From Entamoeba histolytica HM-1:IMSS (Eukaryota; Evosea; Mastigamoebida; Endamoebidae), in the NCBI RefSeq assembly GCF_000208925.1, contig NW_001914944.1, positions 31,608 to 57,228 of the forward strand: a DNA stretch of 25,621 nt, written 5' to 3'. The translations under genes were made by a program, and so were the position numbers. The stretch's first letter is position 1. Every line of letters starts with the position of its first letter. The notes beneath the pieces are model-generated. The model was not told the origin of the DNA. It saw nothing but the letters and a program-made list of their open reading frames with translations, and did not search any database. Below are positions 16,392-25,607 of this stretch, piece after piece.

Positions 16392-19175
16392 ATGTCAAGA
16401 GTAGTAGTTAGATTTATTTTAAATGGACAATGCGTTGCAACTAAACCACTAAATTCACAAGACAAATTGAAAACAGCAAGAGAGAAAATAAAAGAAAAGA
16501 TGTCTGACTCTCAACACTTTTTAACAAAAGAAGGAGATATAATTGATAAGAATGATGAAGAGTGTTTTACTGTAGGAGATGTAATTGATGAAAAAAGAGT
16601 AATAAATATTAAAGGAATAGAAGATAAAAAAGAAATAAGAATAAAGATAAATGATAAGATAATTACTACTATTGAAATAGATATTAAAACACCATTAAGT
16701 GATGTTAGAAAAATAGTTCAAAACATTCCAGATTCAGCATATTTCTATACACTTGACAATGATAAAATTGAAAGAAATACTGAAGAAGAATTTATAGTAG
16801 AAGACATAATAAATAATGATGAAATTATTCTTAAAGAAGAAAAAGAAAATATACCAGAAATCAATGATATAACAATTGGAATATGTTTGAATGGAAAACC
16901 AAAGATAAAAAAGCAATTCAACAAGAATATTTCTCTTTCAGATCTTAGAAAAGAAATTGAAAATGAAAAAGAAATTCCAAAAGACTTTTCTTTTGAAGAT
17001 CAAGATGGATTTAAAATATCAATTAATGATGAACAATCATTAAAACTAACATCTATTTTGCACGATAATAAAATCAATATAAAAACAGAAGTTACTGATA
17101 CCTCTCCTAATAATATTGAAGTTAGTCTTAAAGATGAGAAAGAAAATACACCAGAAATCAATGATATAACAATTGGAATATGTTTGAATGGAAAACCTAT
17201 GCTTAAAAAGCAATTCAACAAGAATATTTCTCTTTCAGATGTTAGAAAAGAAATTGAAAGACTACAACAAATTCCGAAAAGGTTTGATTTTGAAGATCAA
17301 GATGGATTTAAAATATCAAGTGATGATGAACAATCTTTACAATTAACATCTATTTTGCATGATAATAAAATCAATATAACAACATTGACAGAAGACATAA
17401 TAAATAATACATTAACTAATGTTTCACCCAGTAAAACAACAACACAGTGCACTCCATTAAGTAATAATTGTAATCAATGCTTCCCAAATAAAAGTAACGA
17501 TTCTGAAACTTCAACAAGTAATACAGATGTGTCTGAACCAAATGTTCCAATTGAAGGAAGTATAAGATTGGAAAATCATGAAAATGGAAAATTAAAAATA
17601 TATTTATATCCAAATCAGCCATTTAATCAAAAAGATGAGAATGATGCAATTGGTATTCTAGTTGTTGGTCAAACAGGAAGTGGCAAAACTACATTATTGA
17701 ATAGTTTTGTAAATGCATTATATGGAATAAAAATAACAGATGACTTTAGATATATAATTATAAATGAAGATAATTTAGAACAACGTAAAGATCAATCTAA
17801 AAGTCAAACAAGTCAAGTAACAATTTATAATATTAAAAGAACAAAAAGAACACCACCAATCAAAATAATAGATACACCAGGATTTGGAGATACAAGAGGA
17901 ATTGCTTATGATAGGGAAATTACTAAACAAATAAAAGAAGCATTTGAAAATAAAGTATTAGATTTAAATGCTATTTGTTTTGTTGCACAATCAAGTAATG
18001 CAAGATTAACTCTAAGTCAACAGTATATATTTGGGAATATTATCAACTTATTTGGGAAAGATGTTAAAAAGAATTTTATTGCAATGCTTACATTTTGTGA
18101 TGGTAAAACACCACAAGTCATAAATGCATTACAATCAAAAGAATGTGATTTCAGTACAATTATTCCAGAAATAGACTCACCATGGTATTTAAAATTCAAT
18201 AATTCAGCTATTTATGATGATAATACAGAAGATAAATTTACACAAATGTTTTGGGAATTAGGTATGAAGAATTTTGATGATTTTATAACAAAATTATTAA
18301 AACTACCAAGAAAATCATTAGAGAAATCAAGAGAAGTGTTGAAGAGAAGAGAGTGTATTAAGGCACGAATTGAAGACTTAAAAACAACATTAAATAGTCA
18401 ATTGGCAAAAATGAATGAGATAAAACAGATATATGAACAGCTGAATGAAAATCGAGAAAAAGTTAAAAATAATGAAAACTTTACTTTAACTACACAAGTA
18501 GAAGTACAAAAAAAGGTTGACTTAAAACCAGGAGAATATGCAACGAATTGTAATAAATGTCATAAAACATGCCATTATCCATGTCATGTTCCATTTTTTA
18601 TTTCAGCATTTACAAACAGATTTTGTACATGCATTGAAAACAAACATTGTAGAGTATGTGGTTGTCATCATACAGAACATGTAAATGAATCATGTAAATA
18701 TGAATATGTAATAGAGACAAAAGAACAAAAATTGGAAGATGTGTATAAAAGATATAGTGAAGGTAAAGAAGGTATGGCTAGTGCAGAAAGTATGTTAATA
18801 AGGTTAGAAGAAGATTATTATAAAATTCAAAGTGAATGTTATGACCAACAACAAGAAATTATCGATTGTGTTAATACATTATCTGAAATTGCATTAAATA
18901 AGAAAGTGACCAGTTCAAATGAATACTTAGACATGTTGATTAAAACAGAAAATGAAGAAAAGAAACAAGGATATGAAGCAAGAGTTGAAGGATATAAAGA
19001 ACTTAAAAAAACGAATGAAATGATAGAAGATATTATGAAAAATTCAACAACAAAAAAGAGTAAGGAAGAAATTAATGCAGAAGTTAAAAGAAGAATGAAA
19101 GAAGAAGAAAAAACAACAAGAGTTAAAACAGGGAGAAGTTGGTTATCAGCAAAACCAAATAACCAAAAGAAATGA
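16392..19175 (+). CDS. AIG1/septin-like GTPase with four N-terminal ubiquitin-like repeats and a Cys/His cluster
   Basis: This 927-residue protein has an uncommon layout. Residues 3-75, 80-150, 157-231 and 256-331 are four copies of a roughly 70-residue beta-grasp-like unit (VRFILNGQCVATKPL; ITIGICLNGKP...ISLSDLRKEIE...FEDQDGFKIS). A Ser/Asn/Thr linker with four Cys follows (332-390). The G domain (about 418-640) has G1 GQTGSGKT (426-433), G3 DTPGFGDTRG (494-503) and a non-canonical G4 region, LTFCDG. Conserved-looking FVAQSSNARLT and YLKFNNSAIY also appear. Next comes coiled coil (about 640-700), a cluster of about 14 Cys/His (720-768) and more coiled coil to a basic tail. There is no signal peptide, membrane helix or CaaX. 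The G domain resembles AIG1/GIMAP and septin-related GTPases and large uncharacterised GTPases of fish and fungi (from memory). Function is unknown. Confidence 0.8.
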   Translation: MSRVVVRFILNGQCVATKPLNSQDKLKTAREKIKEKMSDSQHFLTKEGDIIDKNDEECFTVGDVIDEKRVINIKGIEDKKEIRIKINDKIITTIEIDIKTPLSDVRKIVQNIPDSAYFYTLDNDKIERNTEEEFIVEDIINNDEIILKEEKENIPEINDITIGICLNGKPKIKKQFNKNISLSDLRKEIENEKEIPKDFSFEDQDGFKISINDEQSLKLTSILHDNKINIKTEVTDTSPNNIEVSLKDEKENTPEINDITIGICLNGKPMLKKQFNKNISLSDVRKEIERLQQIPKRFDFEDQDGFKISSDDEQSLQLTSILHDNKINITTLTEDIINNTLTNVSPSKTTTQCTPLSNNCNQCFPNKSNDSETSTSNTDVSEPNVPIEGSIRLENHENGKLKIYLYPNQPFNQKDENDAIGILVVGQTGSGKTTLLNSFVNALYGIKITDDFRYIIINEDNLEQRKDQSKSQTSQVTIYNIKRTKRTPPIKIIDTPGFGDTRGIAYDREITKQIKEAFENKVLDLNAICFVAQSSNARLTLSQQYIFGNIINLFGKDVKKNFIAMLTFCDGKTPQVINALQSKECDFSTIIPEIDSPWYLKFNNSAIYDDNTEDKFTQMFWELGMKNFDDFITKLLKLPRKSLEKSREVLKRRECIKARIEDLKTTLNSQLAKMNEIKQIYEQLNENREKVKNNENFTLTTQVEVQKKVDLKPGEYATNCNKCHKTCHYPCHVPFFISAFTNRFCTCIENKHCRVCGCHHTEHVNESCKYEYVIETKEQKLEDVYKRYSEGKEGMASAESMLIRLEEDYYKIQSECYDQQQEIIDCVNTLSEIALNKKVTSSNEYLDMLIKTENEEKKQGYEARVEGYKELKKTNEMIEDIMKNSTTKKSKEEINAEVKRRMKEEEKTTRVKTGRSWLSAKPNNQKK
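16854..17090 (+). repeat. Upstream copy of a 297-nt-spaced direct repeat in the GTPase gene
   Basis: This encodes ubiquitin-like repeat 3. It matches 17151-17380 at a constant offset of 297 nt (99 codons). The first 45 nt (from ccagaaatcaatgatataac) are identical, and further near-identity runs to ttttgca(c/t)gataataaaatcaatat. Confidence 0.9.
17151..17380 (+). repeat. Downstream copy of the 297-nt-spaced direct repeat in the GTPase gene
   Basis: This encodes ubiquitin-like repeat 4, much closer to repeat 3 than either is to repeats 1 and 2, which points to a recent in-frame duplication. The main differences lie around residues 286-300 (RKEIERLQQIPKRFDF against RKEIENEKEIPKDFSF). Confidence 0.9.
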
Positions 19176-19727
19176 AAGTTTTAATTAACTGGTTTTAAAA
19201 ATATTTTTTTTTAATTAAGGAATAAAATTGATAATTAATATTCATTATTCACAATTGACAATACCAAACTATTTTGTTTTCAATCAAATTCACTCAATAT
19301 GTTTGAATGAATAGAATAAATCAAATCAACCATCTTGTTGTTAAATACATTGTTTTATTATCACTAATAATGTCATTTTCAAAAGTTCACCATTTAATTA
19401 ACTCTGCTTTTGATTGATATATCTTTCATTATGTTTGTATAGTGGATATCATTTTTATTCTTTATTATTAGTTTTCTTTATTACCATTTCATAATATTTC
19501 TTCTAATTATTTTATTTATAACTATAAATCAAATTATTTGTTTTTTTTTTCTTTGACTTTATTCTTTTTTCTCAATATTCTTAGTATTTCTTAGTATTTC
19601 TTTATTTTCTTCATTCTTATAAACTTTCTATTTCTTCTTTCTATTATGTCTTTTATATTTATGCTTTATGTCTTTAGGCTATGTTATTTTTTCGTACATT
19701 ATTTGATTAATTGTATCTCAATCATCA

Positions 19728-19907
19728 ATGAATAACATAGAAATCGAAATGAAATATCTTAAAAGTAATTGTAAAAGAACTAAATTTGAAATTGTCTTTC
19801 AATGTGATGAATCAACAATGAAAATGATGTTTGATGAATGTGTGAGACAAAGTCACAATTCAAAATATTCTCTTATTATTTTGTTGATAATTCATTATGT
19901 TAATTGA
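19728..19907 (+). pseudogene. Possible gene relic: 59-codon frame, TLDc-like at best
   Basis: An ATG opens a 59-residue frame ending TGA 19905-19907. The part YLKSNCKRTKFEIVFQCDES then MFDECVRQSHNSKYSLIILL has mixed composition, and the pattern FxIVFxxDES...FxECV...SLIIL is loosely like the start of an Entamoeba TLDc domain. The resemblance is from memory and weak. No promoter element is seen and the frame is too short for a whole domain, so a decayed 5' fragment is most likely. Confidence 0.3.
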
Positions 19908-20167
19908 TTGTTTCACAAATAAATACATCATAAAGAAGGACATCATCTGAAACAATCATCAAAAGATGAAATATTTCATTTGTTTGTGTTTTTATTGTAT
20001 ATTGAAATACGTAATGAAATAAAAATACTCTAAAAACACTTGAATAATCATGACTGAAAAGAAATGTGTAAAATAATATGTTCAGAACATGATTTGAAAT
20101 AATGTGTTAAGAGTACGAAAATAAGCAAAGAAAAAATGCATCTAAATAATTTGCAAAAAAGAAAAAA

Positions 20168-20187
20168 GATGCAAAAAAATTTGCATC
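20168..20187. repeat. Short inverted repeat
   Basis: Perfect 8-nt arms GATGCAAA and TTTGCATC are separated by AAAA. A looser related pair (TGCATC...TTTGCAAA) lies just upstream at 20137-20156. The function is unknown; it is too short to call a terminator in this organism. Confidence 0.5.
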
Positions 20188-22131
20188 CATAGAATATTCA
20201 ACTTATTATATTTTGCTCCTAAAAAAAATAAAAAAATAAAAAATATGATAAATACAGAATATATAAATATTTATGTTTATATTTTATAATCATTTGTATT
20301 CATTTTATATGAAATATTAATGAAATAGATGATTTGATTATTCATATTTATTTTTATTATTTTTATTCTTTTATTTATATGTTATTTATCTATCGTATTT
20401 TTATATTTATTTCTCTGTTTATATTATTTATATCATTGTATTCTTCTTATTATCTATATATTATTATATTCTTCTTATTTTATGTTTTTTATGTTTATAT
20501 TATTTAGATTTTCTTATTGTTATTCTTTTCTATTTAAATGTATTTTATTATTTGTTTATTCATCCTTATCATTTTTATATTATTATCATTTATATCTACT
20601 TTCATTTTATATTATTTCTCTTTTGTTTTATATTAATATTAATTTTATATTTTATACTTTTTATTTTCTTATTATATCATTTATTATCATTTCTCCTTTT
20701 ATTTATCATTTATTCTTATTATTCTTTTGTTTTATATTCTATCTATGTTATATATTCATATCATTTTCATTTATATTACATATTACATTTTATATAATAA
20801 CATAACACATATGATTGAATATATATTAAACATCATGTTTAAATATACATATAAATAATAAACATAAAAATAATAAAATAATTTTCAATAATAAAATAAT
20901 ACCAATTATTTTACATCATTAAATTAGACACTTTTATTTCATATTTCTAATTTTTACAATAAAAAATACACTTTTTATTTCTTCATTCATCTTTTATTAT
21001 CTATTCTATTTTATTACTCTTTATCTTCTTTCTTCTTCTACTTTCTTTTTATTCTTTTATATATTTATATTCTTTTATATCTTTATCTTCATTGCCTAAT
21101 TTAATAATCATTAAATTCAAAATGAAATAATGAGTTAAAAAAAGAAACAAATAATTTGATAGTAATTGAAAAACAATAATTTAAAAGAAATAAAACAAAA
21201 TGAAGAAATTGATTTTCTTATTTCTCAATATGATGAAAATCAAAATATTATATTAAACATAAAAGAAAACAAATATTTTAAGAAAGAGTGTATTTCATTA
21301 GCATTATAATAGTTTGTATACTTTTCTATAATTCGTAACAATATTAACGTAAAATATTTTGTTGAATAATATCCATTATATATTTCATCATTTCTTTAAT
21401 AATACATACCAATTATTATATTAGAATGATTAATATACATTCTTTATAATAATGAATAATACAAATTGTATCAAAATAGAAAATCATAAACAAATAATAA
21501 AAAAGAGAGTTTACTCATAAATTTGTATTATGAATTATATGATATTTCACATAAATTAACTTCTATTTAACAAATAGAAATAAATATACAAACAAGAAAT
21601 AAATAAACAGAAATAAATAAACGTATTAATTGAAGAAGAGATTTAGAATTATAAAATCAAGAAGAAAACATCATAATATAACAAAACATCATAATATAAC
21701 ATAAATAATTACAAACAATTAGAATAAACACACATCCTAATGATACAAAGCAAATCAATAAAGAGTAATACAACACACATAAATGTGATAATACTACAAA
21801 TGAAATAATAAACGAAGGAATGAGAATATAAAAGAATAAAAAGAGAAGAAATAATAATAGTAAAAGAGAAAAAAAGATAGAAAAGAATAAAAAGAATATC
21901 AACACAAATTAAGAAAGTTAAACCAAGAAATAACAAAAGAAGAAAAGAATAGTTTTAATTAAAAATGAATAAGAATAAATAAGTAGAAGAATAAGAAATA
22001 CCAAAAAGAGAAATAAATATAAGATGATAAAAATATAAAGAAAAATCAAACAATTAATAATAATAAGAAGTAAAAGAGATAGAAGAAGAGACAAAATAAG
22101 AAAAGAAATAAGATAAAAAGATAAGAGAAGA

Positions 22132-22152
22132 ATAAAGGATAAAGAGAGAAAA
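22132..22152. repeat. Target-site duplication, left copy
   Basis: A 21-bp sequence starting ataaaggataaagag is repeated without mismatch at 22756-22776. The two copies bracket the SINE-like insert, as expected for target-primed insertion of a non-LTR element. Confidence 0.8.
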
Positions 22153-22755
22153 TAAAATAAGTCAGTTATGATTAACCTTATTTTTTAGGTTTTTCATCAT
22201 GTTGAGAAGTGAGCGAATTAGTTTCTTCAAAATGCTTTATTTCTATTGAAATATTGTTTTTGCAAGCATGCTCGAATTAAATAATTCTTCATTTAAGTTG
22301 CTGTATGACTTTTATTTTGATTTTAATGAGTAATATAATATTTCTCATTCTTTATATTGTTGTTTTAAGGAGAGTATATCCATAACATACTGTTATAGCT
22401 CATCTCCTTTTACCTTCGACACCCTTTAAAGAAATACCATCCCTTGATAATATCCTTATATTCAAACGTACATCCAACAGTAACAATAATATATGCATCT
22501 TCTTTAATAAATGATAATTCTTAATACATAATACCTCCTTATTAAATAATAATCCTTATAAATAATAATGAATAACAATACACCTCAATGAATAATAATC
22601 TTTTATAATAAATATTAATAAATAATAACAAGTTAGTTTTGAATATAAATTATCACACCAAATGCATGTCATGACTAGGCAATAACTGAGATATTTGAAG
22701 TATGTAAATATTTTATTGTTGTATGTGGTGTCTGTGACGTGCCATCTTCGAATCT
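22153..22755 (-). mobile_element. SINE-like non-autonomous retroelement (EhSINE type)
   Basis: This 603-bp insert between perfect 21-bp direct repeats is close to the usual 550-650 bp of Entamoeba SINEs. It has no coding capacity. Its lower-coordinate end (22189-22290), the 3' end in minus orientation, resembles the 3' end of the adjacent LINE (22880-22980): about 78% identity by eye over the best 50 bp, including ttgagaagtga and agtttcttcaa. Sharing a 3' tail with a partner LINE is how Entamoeba SINEs are thought to borrow its reverse transcriptase. The 5' end starts agattcgaagatgg on the minus strand. The middle holds A/T-rich short repeats (ataataat-type, 22530-22630). The clean boundaries suggest a full-length and fairly young copy. 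Family assignment needs comparison with known EhSINEs. Confidence 0.75.
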
Positions 22756-22776
22756 ATAAAGGATAAAGAGAGAAAA
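22756..22776. repeat. Target-site duplication, right copy
   Basis: This is the perfect second copy of the 21-bp repeat at 22132-22152. It lies just beyond the 3' flank of the LINE, so the SINE appears to have landed immediately downstream of, or in, the LINE tail. Confidence 0.8.
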
Positions 22777-22853
22777 GAGAAAAAGAAAAAAATAAAAAAA
22801 CGAAAATAAAAAAAGAAAATAAATGAACTAAATAAAGAAGAAATTAAAGAATA

Positions 22854-25560
22854 TCAATTAATAGATATATCCATAATTGGATTTTCTTCATATTGAGAAG
22901 TGATTATTTCAGTTTCTTCAATATGCTCTATTGTTGTAATAGAGTTAATTTCTAACATACTCGCATTAGATTGTTCTTCTTCTAATGTGCTGCCAGAATT
23001 TCCTGTGTAAAACATTAAGTCTTTCATATTTTTGATAATTATTGTTTGTATGATTGTGGAAAAGTATAATTGTAATTTTAGTGATTTTAATCTTCTTATA
23101 GACTCTTTATGTATTAATCCATTTATTGATAATATTACAGGTATTATTTCTACATATATTATTTCTCTATTATTTCTTAATTTCTCTTGTAAATCTTTGT
23201 ATTTATTTATTTTATGAATATAATTTAATTCTAAATTATTATCCTGACATATAGCAACATCTATAATATATCATTTCTTTTCTGTAATATTTTGATAATA
23301 TATATCTTATATTCTAGCATGGAAAGAATTTTCATTAACCAATAAATCTTTATTGTAAATTATGACCATTTTATCATTATTAATACATTTAGGAGGATTA
23401 TTAAAATCAAATGAATCAAATTCAGTAAAGTGTGTAATTAATATATGTTTATATATTTGTTTACAAACATAATCATGTTTTAATATTTGGTTCTTTTTCA
23501 TTACAGGACATCCTAACAATATATGATTAATAGATGCTATAGTGTTATGACAATGTTTACAATATTTTAAAGCATCATTTTTGAGTATTTTAGATTTAAT
23601 ATTTCCTGTCATAGTTACTCCTTCTTGCATCTTTACTATTTGGAGGAATGCATTTATTTTTATATTTAATGACCTCCAAGTGGCTACTGTTAATTTCTTA
23701 TCATTGAAAGTGCCATTTGCACATCTTATATATTCTCCACATTTCTTTTCTTTCCATTCATTTAAATATCTTTCATTTAATTCATTATTTACCCATTCAA
23801 ATACTTCCTTTACATTGTGCTTTCTTTCATTTAATTCTATTACGTTCATTAATTCATTAAAATTAATCTTCTTACAAAATACTTTCTTCATTCTTTTAAT
23901 TATTCAATTTGGATTTTCTTTTATTGTTTCTATCATTTCTCCTATTTCTGTGCTTGATCTCCACTTATATTTTAAATATATTCTTAATAATTCTTTAGCG
24001 CATTCATCTCTTGCTGACATTAATCCTAATCCAAATTCATTTATTTTAACATATAGTATACTTTTTGGGATATTTCTACTGTATAATTGGAGTTGTATTA
24101 ATGCTTTTCTTATCTGTTTATCTATCTTCTCCAATTCTCCTAGTTTCCATGTGACAATACAAAATCCATATCTTAATTTGGAGATTATATCACTATTAAT
24201 CTTCTTATTGTAATGAGGCTGCTGTATTTCATAGTGTTTAATGATGATAAAATAGAAGACACATCATTTGATATTCTTGTACAATATTTATTAATATTTA
24301 TTTTATCTCATATTTCAATACCAAGATATTTATAAGGGTTATCATTAGTTATTCTTGGTAATTCAGCTAATTCTCCATTTATTTGACTATTAATATTATT
24401 CATTATCCCACTCTTTTCTACATTAATTTTTAATCCTATTGCATTAAATATTTCTTTAGTTAATTTGTGTGCTTTTTCCATTTCATCGAGGCTATTATTC
24501 ATTATCTTTAAATCGTTCATATATAATATGTGGTTTAACTGGACTTGTTTTTCTTCTCCATTCATTTTAATATTTAGTTTGTTAATTTGTTTATCTAATT
24601 GTTTAGATAATATGTCAATAGATAATACAAATAAAAGTGGAGATAGGCTGTCACCTTGTATTATTCATCTTTCTACATTAATTATACCCACACTTTCTTG
24701 ATTATAATATAAATTAAGATATGTATTATTTAATATATATAATATACTATTAATTACTGCTAGTGGGATATTAAAATAAATCAAGCATTGTTTAATCCAT
24801 TGATGATTAATACTATCATATGCTTTGGATATGTCATAATATGTTTCTACCAACTTCCATTTATTCTTTAATAATAATTGTTGGATTATAATGTTGTATA
24901 ATAATCCTTCTTTTGATGCGTATGTATATTTCTTACATCCAATTTGATTTAATGATAGTTGTTTTTCAATTGGATTTAGCATCAATTGATTTTCTATTTT
25001 CATCTTTAATATTGATGTATATACTTTTAACAGACAAGTTAAACAAGTTATTTGTCTGTAATTCTGTGGGTCTAATTTATCTCATTTTTATATATTAATA
25101 TTGTCCTTCCTTGAATAAAATGAGGAGGTATTTCATTAGGATTATTCAACCATTCATTAAATAATTTTAATAAATATTTCATTGGTTGTTCTAATTATTT
25201 AATCCAAAATCATTGTATTTTATCAACTCCCGGCGCCTTCCAGTTAGCAATAAATTTAATATCACAGTCTAGTTCATTGGGAGTGATTATTGATATTCTA
25301 TTATTAATTCTGCTTTCAATTAATATTTCATATAAATTAATACTCAGGAAATCTATATTAGTGTTAGTTTCATAGATTCATTTCCAGAAATTAATAGTGG
25401 AGATATTATCTGGATATTCATCTTATTTAGATTTATTTAGATGTTGCACTTTCCATACCCCCTCATTTTATAATTCCATCTTATTCTTTTCCAATTATTC
25501 TTTCTTGCTTCTATTTCTATTCTTTTCATCTTTCTGAGGTATTTATAGTAGTTTATTTGT
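22854..25560 (-). pseudogene. LINE ORF2 relic: reverse transcriptase plus restriction-like endonuclease
   Basis: Conserved blocks are found in order on the minus strand: NWKAPGVDKIQ*FWIK (about 25242-25201), YRQITCLTCLLKVYTSILK (to 25004), YYDISKAYDSINHQWIK (about 24840-24780), QGDSLSPLLFVLSIDILSKQ (24655-24596), YMND (24523-24512), then KLRYGFCIVTWKLGELEKID and NEFGLGLMSARDECAKELLR. The finger C-x2-C-x8-H-x4-C follows (23561-23508), then the endonuclease core DIYYQNITEKK*YIIDVAI and a C-terminus ending at 22854. In-frame stops: TAA 25423-25425, TGA 25378-25380, TGA 25210-25212, TAA 25195-25197, TGA 24665-24667, TGA 24308-24310, TGA 23904-23906, TAA 23307-23309 and TGA 23271-23273. The frame shifts near 25085 and between 24310 and 24240, and probably near 25460. 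The polymerase YxDD motif is YMND. Not functional. Confidence 0.88.
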
Positions 25561-25585
25561 TTTTTTTTTAAGTGTTTTGAAAGCG

Positions 25586-25607
25586 TTTTTTTTTTTTTTT
25601 TTTTTTT
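25586..25607. repeat. 22-nt T homopolymer (A22 on the LINE strand)
   Basis: An uninterrupted T run near the window edge is followed by TCA and another T run to the end. It lies just upstream (LINE sense) of the first recognisable ORF2 codons. Confidence 0.9.

Larger units (their letters stand above)
19176..22131. other. Long low-complexity intergenic region with strand-asymmetric blocks
   Basis: This is about 3 kb with no convincing gene. From 20340 to 21080 the plus strand is almost wholly pyrimidine plus A (tattttattctt-type); from 21590 to 22131 it flips to purine-rich (agaagaaataataatag-type). Open frames in these blocks encode only Phe, Ile, Leu, Tyr and Ser. Content of note: a possible coding relic (19728-19907) and a short inverted repeat (20168-20187). 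Confidence 0.65.

Noticed and set aside
20482..20805. 107-codon plus-strand frame rich in Phe, Tyr and Ile
   Set aside because: A second, equally long frame overlaps it in another phase with the same composition; both arise from T-rich DNA.
23581..24213. 210-codon plus-strand frame
   Set aside because: It is antisense to LINE ORF2, which has recognisable finger and endonuclease sequence on the minus strand.
23271..25212. Idea that TGA is read as an amino acid in the LINE
   Set aside because: Intact host genes in this window (GGTase-I beta, RRP5, GTPase) end in TGA, and the LINE also has TAA stops, frameshifts and altered catalytic residues. Decay explains it.
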